Origin: Saprospiraceae bacterium
Lineage (GTDB): Bacteria > Bacteroidota > Bacteroidia > Chitinophagales > Saprospiraceae
DNA: 58,175 nucleotides
Direction: 5' to 3'
Assembly (NCBI GenBank): GCA_020630955.1
Contig: JAHDIE010000008.1
Coordinates: 4,238 to 62,412, forward strand
Positions 53,077-58,175 of the stretch are shown in pieces. The notes below the pieces were generated by a model, which was not told the DNA's origin, did no database searches, and saw only the letters and a program-made list of their open reading frames with translations. How positions within the stretch are numbered: the stretch's first letter is position 1; each line of letters begins with the position of its first letter. Position numbers and translations under genes: made by a program.

Positions 53077-54384
53077 ATGAAAAATATAACTAAATTTTGT
53101 TTGATGTTTCTTATGGTTTTCACCTTTGCTTCTTGTGAAAATTTCATAGGAGGGGACATCAATAAAGATCCGAACAATCCTACGAGTGTACCTGTTTCAG
53201 CACAAATGCCTGCATTAACAATTGCTTTGGCTGATAACTATGGAGGTATGTTTTCTAGGTTCTGTTCAATGCTTACACAACAAGTAGAAGGTGTAGCTAG
53301 ACAATGGACTTCATTCAACCAATACACTGGACTAGCGCCAAATAGATTTGATTCTGCTTGGAATAATCACTATGAAAATACAGTGAATGAAATCAAGATT
53401 GCTAGAACCACAGCAGTAGATGGTGGATTGAATTATTATGTTGGTATACTTGATATCACAGAAGCTTTTGCATTAATGATGGCTACTGATGTATGGGATG
53501 ATATGCCGTACTCAGAAGCCTTTAATGGTATCGCAACTTCAAGTCCAGCATTCGATTCCCAAGCATCTATCTATGATGTAATTTATACTAGATTGGATAG
53601 CGGTTTGTCAAGTTTAGCAGGAGCACCTGGTCCAGCTACTCCTGGAGGAGATGATGTTATCTATGGAGGTAATACTGCACTTTGGGCGAAAGCGGCTCAT
53701 GCAATTAAAGCCAGAGGTCTATTACATCAGGATAATTATTCTGGAGCAATGGCAGAAGCTGAAATGTCCTTCGATTCTCCGTCAGAAAATATGGCTTTCC
53801 AATATCCAGATGCTAATAATGCTGGGGGATGGTATAGATTCAATAGAGACAGAACTGGAGATATTGAATTCCACCCAACATTGAGAGGTATTATGACAGC
53901 TCTTCAGGACACAAATAGACTTAAGGAGATCGATCAGATTTTTATAACTGATCATACTTATATGGTACCTGACTTTAATCAAGAGTTAATAACCTATAGA
54001 GAAATGCAATTTGTAATTGCTGAATGTGCCTTCAGAACTGGTGATTCAGAAAAAGCTCACGCTGCATACCTTGAAGGTATTAAGGCATCCTTTGGAAGAA
54101 TGGGAGCAGCTGGCTATGATGAGTATATTGCTCAGTCAGATGTTGATCCTGGTGCTGGAAATCTTACACTTGAGCAAATTATGACTCAAAAGTATATCGC
54201 TATGTTCTTACAGCCTGAAGTTTATAGTGATTACAGACGAACAAATATTCCTGAGCTTGAGCCAGTATCTGGTTCAAATGTACCAGTAAGATGGGATTAT
54301 AGTTCTAATGAATACTTATTTAATTCAAACCTTACAGAAGGATCAGTAAATATGTTTACGGATAGAGTAGGATGGAATAGATAG
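53077..54384 (+). CDS. SusD/RagB-family lipoprotein (first copy)
   Basis: Surface lipoprotein partner of the upstream SusC. The signal MKNITKFCLMFLMVFTFASCENFIGG has a lipobox ending in Cys. The TPR-rich SusD fold is recognised from DINKDPNNPTSVPVSAQMP, ILDITEAFALMMATDVWDDMPYSEAF and the C-terminal RTNIPELEPVSGSNVPVRWDY. It belongs to the SusD-like subgroup with the ATDVWDDMPY motif. The ATG at 53077 is preferred over the GTG at 53068. It is 12 bp after susC and is followed by a strong terminator. Confidence 0.93.
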   Translation: MKNITKFCLMFLMVFTFASCENFIGGDINKDPNNPTSVPVSAQMPALTIALADNYGGMFSRFCSMLTQQVEGVARQWTSFNQYTGLAPNRFDSAWNNHYENTVNEIKIARTTAVDGGLNYYVGILDITEAFALMMATDVWDDMPYSEAFNGIATSSPAFDSQASIYDVIYTRLDSGLSSLAGAPGPATPGGDDVIYGGNTALWAKAAHAIKARGLLHQDNYSGAMAEAEMSFDSPSENMAFQYPDANNAGGWYRFNRDRTGDIEFHPTLRGIMTALQDTNRLKEIDQIFITDHTYMVPDFNQELITYREMQFVIAECAFRTGDSEKAHAAYLEGIKASFGRMGAAGYDEYIAQSDVDPGAGNLTLEQIMTQKYIAMFLQPEVYSDYRRTNIPELEPVSGSNVPVRWDYSSNEYLFNSNLTEGSVNMFTDRVGWNR

Positions 54385-54427
54385 TTTAGATAATTTATAT
54401 TCCACTTTATGTGAAATAAAACGACAG

Positions 54428-54465
54428 GGGTAAGTTCTTTTGAATGAAAGTACTTACCCTTTTTT
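54428..54465 (+). terminator. Rho-independent terminator after the first SusD gene
   Basis: GGGTAAGTTCTTT pairs with AAAGTACTTACCC (13-bp stem, one mismatch) around a short loop, followed by TTTTTT. It should end susCD transcription before the second SusD gene. Confidence 0.75.
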
Positions 54466-54491
54466 ATATGTTCTGAACCAAATATCATTAT

Positions 54492-55799
54492 ATGAAATAC
54501 GTAAAAAACTTCATGTTGTCTTTTTTGCTAATAATGACAATAACTTCGTGTGAAAATTTTATTGGAGGGAATATTAATGAAGATCCAAATCATCCTATCA
54601 AGGTTCCCATAAATGTACATTTGCCAGCCATAACGATCAGTATTGTAGACAGTTATGGTGGATTGTTTTCAAGGTTCTGTAATATGTTAGTTCAACAAGT
54701 CGAAGGGGTGGCAAGAGGATGTTATGCATTTAATACTTACCTAGGTATGGAGCCCAAAAGCTTTGATCCTGCCTGGAATAATCATTATGAAAAAATATTA
54801 AATGAAATTAGGCTGGCAAGAGAAACAGCACAAAATGATGGATTAAATCATTATGCAGCAATATTAGATATAACCGAAGCTTTTGCTTTAATGATCGCAA
54901 CTGATGTTTGGGATGAAATTCCATATTCTCAGGCATTTGACGCATTAACTTTCCCAAATCCAAAATTTGATTCTCAAGAAGAAATATATGCGATAATATA
55001 TGAAAGAACGGAAAGCGGTATTTTGGGTTTACAAAATGCACCAGGAGATGCAATACCTTCTTCTGACGATCTTATTTATCGGGGGGACTCCTCTTTATGG
55101 ATAAAAGCAGCTCATGCTATTAGATCAAGAGCTTATTTACACCACAATAACTATACGCAAGCCCTTATGGAAGCAGAAGCATCATTTGAGTCCAATCTAG
55201 AAAATTTTGCATTCCAATATCCTGATGAAAGTAATGCAAGTCCTTGGTATAGATTTAATAGGGACAGAACTGGAGATATAGAATTTCATCCTACAATGAG
55301 GTCCATAATGGTCTCTTTGCAAGATACCAGCAGATTGAAAGAATACGATCAATTATTTAATACAAACAATTCCTACTTGGTTGCAGATTTTAAGCAAGAA
55401 CTTATTAGCTACAGAGAAATGCAGTTTGTCATTGCGGAATGTGCTTTTAAACTTGGGGAAATTAATAAAGCACATGAGGCCTATTTAAGTGGGATAAAAG
55501 CTTCTTTTGAAAGAATAGATGCAAATGGATATGATCAGTACATTACTCTAGCATCTGTTGATCCTGGTGAAGAAAATCTAACCTTGGATCATATATTAAC
55601 TCAAAAATATTTAGCTCTTTTCTTACAACCAGAAGTATACAATGATTATCGAAGAACCCACATTCCCAATTTAATTCCAGTTACCGGATCCATAATACCT
55701 GTAAGATGGGATTACGCTCAAAAAGAGTATGATTTTAATTCAAATCTAGTCGAAGGATCAGTTGATATTTACACCGATAAGGTGGCTTGGAATCGATGA
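54492..55799 (+). CDS. SusD/RagB-family lipoprotein (second, duplicated copy)
   Basis: A tandem paralogue of the preceding SusD, alignable end to end (estimated roughly 60% identity by eye, not computed). Shared blocks include CENFIGG, QQVEGVAR, WNNHYE, ILDITEAFALM, ATDVWDEIPYSQAFD, YRFNRDRTGDIEFHPT and QPEVYNDYRRT. Differences are scattered along the protein, as in functional divergence rather than decay. No SusC gene lies next to it, and the terminator just upstream separates it from susCD. No clear TAnnTTTG is visible in the 26-bp gap, so its promoter is unidentified. It may bind a different ligand for the same SusC, or work with a distant SusC. Confidence 0.92.
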   Translation: MKYVKNFMLSFLLIMTITSCENFIGGNINEDPNHPIKVPINVHLPAITISIVDSYGGLFSRFCNMLVQQVEGVARGCYAFNTYLGMEPKSFDPAWNNHYEKILNEIRLARETAQNDGLNHYAAILDITEAFALMIATDVWDEIPYSQAFDALTFPNPKFDSQEEIYAIIYERTESGILGLQNAPGDAIPSSDDLIYRGDSSLWIKAAHAIRSRAYLHHNNYTQALMEAEASFESNLENFAFQYPDESNASPWYRFNRDRTGDIEFHPTMRSIMVSLQDTSRLKEYDQLFNTNNSYLVADFKQELISYREMQFVIAECAFKLGEINKAHEAYLSGIKASFERIDANGYDQYITLASVDPGEENLTLDHILTQKYLALFLQPEVYNDYRRTHIPNLIPVTGSIIPVRWDYAQKEYDFNSNLVEGSVDIYTDKVAWNR

Positions 55800-55854
55800 A
55801 ATATTTTATGAAATTCAGCTTGCTCTTTGCTGGGTGTTGGCCTTTATTATTTTT

Positions 55855-55862
55855 TATATTTG
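55855..55862 (+). promoter_or_regulatory. Candidate -7 element (TATATTTG) of the following gene
   Basis: A perfect TAnnTTTG with a TTG 15 bp upstream, ending 32 bases before the ATG at 55895. Confidence 0.42.
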
Positions 55863-55894
55863 ACTGAAAATTAACTACAAGTAATTATCTATTG

Positions 55895-57106
55895 ATGAAA
55901 CTTCAGAACTTTATTGTCTTTTTAAGTTTATTAGTATCGACAAATGTCTTTGCTCAGCAAACCATACTTATCCCTCAAACCTATGAAGAAGCACTCAGAA
56001 AATCTACCCATTCAGATGTTAATTTTTACATGTACCCATATGAGAGCTCACGTGTGGATTTACGAGATATAAAAGTAAAATACCCTGATTTAGAAGTTCA
56101 AGATTTCTTAACGATTATTACTCCAGAATTGACTGCCTTTGAGAAGGTTACAACTTTGATGGCAATTGTTGAAGACTCTAGTACCGATAGTCTAGCCTTG
56201 TTGATTTGGTTAGATTGTAAAAGAAAGCCAAATGACCATGTGTATTTCATTGATAAATATTCAACCAGAAATTTTCGAGAATCGCAAAAAATTTATCTTA
56301 AAGGGGGTGCAAAAGCAAAAAGAATTGAAGTCTTTCCATTTGGAAGAGAAAGTAAAATTGCAACAGAGTTATTTCTTCAATTACCTAGAGTTCCAGATAA
56401 TGAATTGGATGAATTGATAGAGTCTAGAAAAAGTAAGATTAGAATGTCGAACAATTTTGCAATTGGAGTAAATCTAGGTTTTGGTTCAGCCAATGTAAGT
56501 CATGACTATTTAAGTACAGTTACGAATTTTCCGGGTTGGTATAATGTAGTCCTTGCTGAAAAATTGGTTGGTTTATCTTTTGGTAAATATTTTAAGAGAA
56601 TCAAATTGGAATTGCGTGGGAACTATCAAAATATATTTCAATATACTTCTTATTTTAATTTAAGAATTGATGAGCCAGAAACTTATTTTACGGAATCTGG
56701 TAAAAGAGTTGTAAATGAAAATCTTCAAACGGAAACCAACCAAGATAGACATAGTAAACATCGGATCAAACTAGGAATGCTTATGGCCCCAAGAATTAAA
56801 TTGACAAATTTGATGGAAATTCAACCATCAATTGCCTCTGGTTTCATTTTTTTTTTAAATGAACCATATGTTGCAAATAAATTTGAAAAGGAAACATACT
56901 CCTACACACAAAATAAATCAAACTTTATTGAACTTGGATTAAATTTTGAGATGGCTATTGGAGACTACAAATCTCTTTCAATTGGCTTCTTTTATAATGA
57001 TGTAAATTGGAAACCAGAAGGATTTTTTGAGTCAATTGAAGGAGTAAACCTAAATAGATCCTACAAAAGTTATAATTTTTCTGTTGGTTACATTTATGGG
57101 ATTTAA
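55895..57106 (+). CDS. Exported protein with predicted C-terminal outer membrane barrel
   Basis: The signal peptide is MKLQNFIVFLSLLVSTNVFAQ. The N-terminal half (about 20-180) is a mixed region with QQTILIPQTYEEALRKS and LLIWLDCKRKPNDHVYFI. The C-terminal half has alternating strands such as AIGVNLGFGSANVSHDY, LVGLSFGKYFKRIKLELRG, NFIELGLNFEMAIGDY and SYNFSVGYIYGI, ending in aromatic residues. This is typical of a small beta-barrel. I do not recognise the family. The ATG at 55895 is used over the TTG at 55892. It might be a receptor or adhesin accessory to the nearby SusD copies, but only by neighbourhood. Confidence 0.7.
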   Translation: MKLQNFIVFLSLLVSTNVFAQQTILIPQTYEEALRKSTHSDVNFYMYPYESSRVDLRDIKVKYPDLEVQDFLTIITPELTAFEKVTTLMAIVEDSSTDSLALLIWLDCKRKPNDHVYFIDKYSTRNFRESQKIYLKGGAKAKRIEVFPFGRESKIATELFLQLPRVPDNELDELIESRKSKIRMSNNFAIGVNLGFGSANVSHDYLSTVTNFPGWYNVVLAEKLVGLSFGKYFKRIKLELRGNYQNIFQYTSYFNLRIDEPETYFTESGKRVVNENLQTETNQDRHSKHRIKLGMLMAPRIKLTNLMEIQPSIASGFIFFLNEPYVANKFEKETYSYTQNKSNFIELGLNFEMAIGDYKSLSIGFFYNDVNWKPEGFFESIEGVNLNRSYKSYNFSVGYIYGI

Positions 57107-57161
57107 TTTTTAATTGAGCGCATTCAGAAGTAAGCGCATACCAATCCCAATCATCAAATTA

Positions 57162-57575
57162 TCAATATTGATTTTTTATTGATTTTAAGCTGTGATAGCA
57201 TTTGATTTTGCCATTCACTTTCCAATTTGGATTGCATTTGAGGTATGGATGCAAAGAGATCCATCCATTTATTAAACTATTAAACTTAGTTCTGGGTCTT
57301 CTCTTTCCAAGAATTTGGCTACAATTTACAAGCATCTTGTAATTCCATTCTGTAGCTTCCCATAATAATTTTATGTCTGTAGGATATCTAATTGCACTTT
57401 CGTAACATGTTGCATCACAAACCATGCAATCTAAATTAGACATATATGGTTTCCAATTTTTGGCCAAAACCATTTGTTGTTTATCAATGTCTATACTATC
57501 TGCCAATTCACATTTAATCTCGCTCACAATTTTAAAATTCGTAATTGGATTACGTGGAGCTATTATGATATCCAA
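57162..57575 (-). pseudogene. Transposase fragment (IS5/IS1182-like)
   Basis: About residues 50-100 read MVCDATCYESAIRYPTD, IKLLWEATEWNYKMLV and LGKRRPRTKF, which closely resemble the middle of a DDE transposase of the IS5/IS1182 type common in Bacteroidota (DATCYES.xRYPTDxKLLWE). After about residue 105 the sequence becomes unlike the family. Neither the N-terminal nor the C-terminal catalytic part is present, and no terminal inverted repeats were found. This is a decayed insertion-sequence relic. Confidence 0.6.
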
Positions 57576-57848
57576 AAAGAGGATTAAACTTTTTTTTCAC
57601 TGATAAATCTGAAATCAGCAACTCTTGTGGGTGGCAATCCAAAGTGAGAAATAATCCATTATAAGAGTATTATAGCCTTTTCTAATAAGTAAAGATCACG
57701 ATTTTTTGAATGCTATAAGCATGGCAAACAAATTCCAAATATTTTTATTAACATTCTTTGAAATAATCCCTAGGAAATTTGATTGTGAATTCAGAAATAA
57801 TTCAACATGATACAATTTTTTATAATTGATTTGTATACCTATAAAAAT

Positions 57849-58052
57849 TTACTTTAATTTCTTTTTACACTTCGTCCAAATTTCAAACTTAGTAAAAATT
57901 CCCATTATTATTCCAAAGAATAAGGCTGCCAATATTAAACGCCATAAATTAAACTCTTTTCCATCACTATAATAAAATGCAGCCATCATTGCGGCAAAAA
58001 AAATACCTTGAAAAATTCCTGAAAATAATATTTGTTTTGTTTCTGCTTTCAT
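57849..58052 (-). CDS. Small two-helix membrane protein (67 aa)
   Basis: Begins MKAETKQILFSGIFQGIFFAAMMAAF. Two hydrophobic helices (about residues 8-28 and 36-56) surround a short loop YYSDGKEFNLWR, and the C-terminus is lysine-rich. This fits a small inner-membrane protein with both ends cytoplasmic. I recall similar short proteins in Flavobacteriia, without known function. It lies at the window edge after about 270 bp without any gene I can support. Confidence 0.65.
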   Translation of the reverse strand: MKAETKQILFSGIFQGIFFAAMMAAFYYSDGKEFNLWRLILAALFFGIIMGIFTKFEIWTKCKKKLK

Positions 58053-58175
58053 TATTTTATTTAAATATCAATATTGAAAAATGAAAATACAATGATTTTT
58101 TTTAGTTTTCTTTCATGTATTTACAAAATAAATTTAACTCTTTAAGAGAATTACCTTTTTATATAAATTAATCTC

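Noticed and set aside
57120-57152. GCGCAT direct repeats and TCAATATTGA palindrome after the barrel protein gene
   Set aside because: Short, close to chance in AT-rich DNA; the palindrome has no loop and does not look like a useful terminator or IS end.
57110-57172. Minus-strand frame reading INIDNLMIGIGMRLLLNALN before a stop
   Set aside because: Only about 20 residues, no start codon context, not in frame with the transposase fragment. I cannot assign it to any gene.
1-58175. CRISPR array, prophage, defence system, tRNA or rRNA genes
   Set aside because: I looked for regular short repeats, cloverleaf-type sequences, conserved rRNA segments and phage structural genes and saw none that I could support.

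Overview
The window is AT-rich DNA from a member of the Bacteroidota. Lineage markers are a SusC/SusD pair, a PorP/SprF protein, a type IX secretion C-terminal sorting domain, a TonB receptor paired with a DUF4249 lipoprotein, DUF3822 beside rsmD, a DUF389 protein, an OmpA protein with a carboxypeptidase-regulatory domain, almost no Shine-Dalgarno sequences, and repeated TAnnTTTG (-7) promoter elements. The mix of families resembles Saprospiria-like marine or sludge bacteria, but that finer placement is inference. Genes are tightly packed. I saw no rRNA, tRNA, CRISPR array, prophage or intact IS element.

Layout. 1-2.5 kb: the 3' part of an acyl-CoA reductase gene, endonuclease III, and a CI/LexA-like (S24) regulator with a small partner protein. 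2.5-9.5 kb: biotin carboxylase, a very large secreted BNR/sortilin-like repeat protein, an ArsC-like protein, miaA and a lipoprotein isoaspartyl peptidase. 9.5-17.8 kb: fmt, an OmpA/SPOR-like envelope protein, a nucleoside importer facing a uridine kinase, tsaD, and a pseudopilin-like / DUF3822 / rsmD operon. 17.8-24.4 kb: argS, glnS, pyrR, pyrB and a TlpA-type thioredoxin. 24.5-30.7 kb: a stand-alone DEAD-box-derived protein, a LolD-type ATPase, two glycosyltransferases, PorP/SprF and an NlpC/P60 hydrolase. 30.6-41.2 kb: a cysteine-synthase-like enzyme, a LysM/RlpA-like protein, kdsB, cytidine deaminase, TonB receptor plus DUF4249 lipoprotein, sulfotransferase, prmC, a SUI1 factor and a beta-lactamase-fold hydrolase. 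41.4-49.3 kb: amidohydrolase, an isolated GerE-like HTH protein, a DUF1684 lipoprotein, a secreted PQQ-type sugar dehydrogenase, a DUF389 membrane protein and a DapB-like dehydrogenase. 49.3-58.2 kb: a long leader, SusC, SusD, a second SusD behind a terminator, an outer-membrane protein, a transposase relic and a small membrane protein.

How the genes work together. Most of the window is housekeeping: translation (miaA, fmt, tsaD, rsmD, argS, glnS, prmC, SUI1), pyrimidine metabolism and salvage (CNT importer, uridine kinase, cytidine deaminase, pyrR, pyrB) and envelope assembly (lolD-like, kdsB, glycosyltransferases, LysM, OmpA). The accessory part serves uptake and surface digestion (SusCD, TonB receptor, T9SS-linked cargo).

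The most interesting signals are: genes with family-conserved N-termini but no ATG/GTG/TTG start (nlpC/P60 and kdsB clearly, cdd possibly); a DEAD-box protein reduced to its N-terminal RecA domain with degenerate motifs and a lysine-rich tail; an RsmD whose (N/D)PPY motif reads GPPY; a pseudopilin-like plus DUF3822 pair fused by overlap to rsmD; almost universal tail-to-tail contact or overlap of convergent genes; and -7 elements placed so close to starts that argS, accC and a sulfotransferase gene may be leaderless. I did not find a clear new defence or mobile system.
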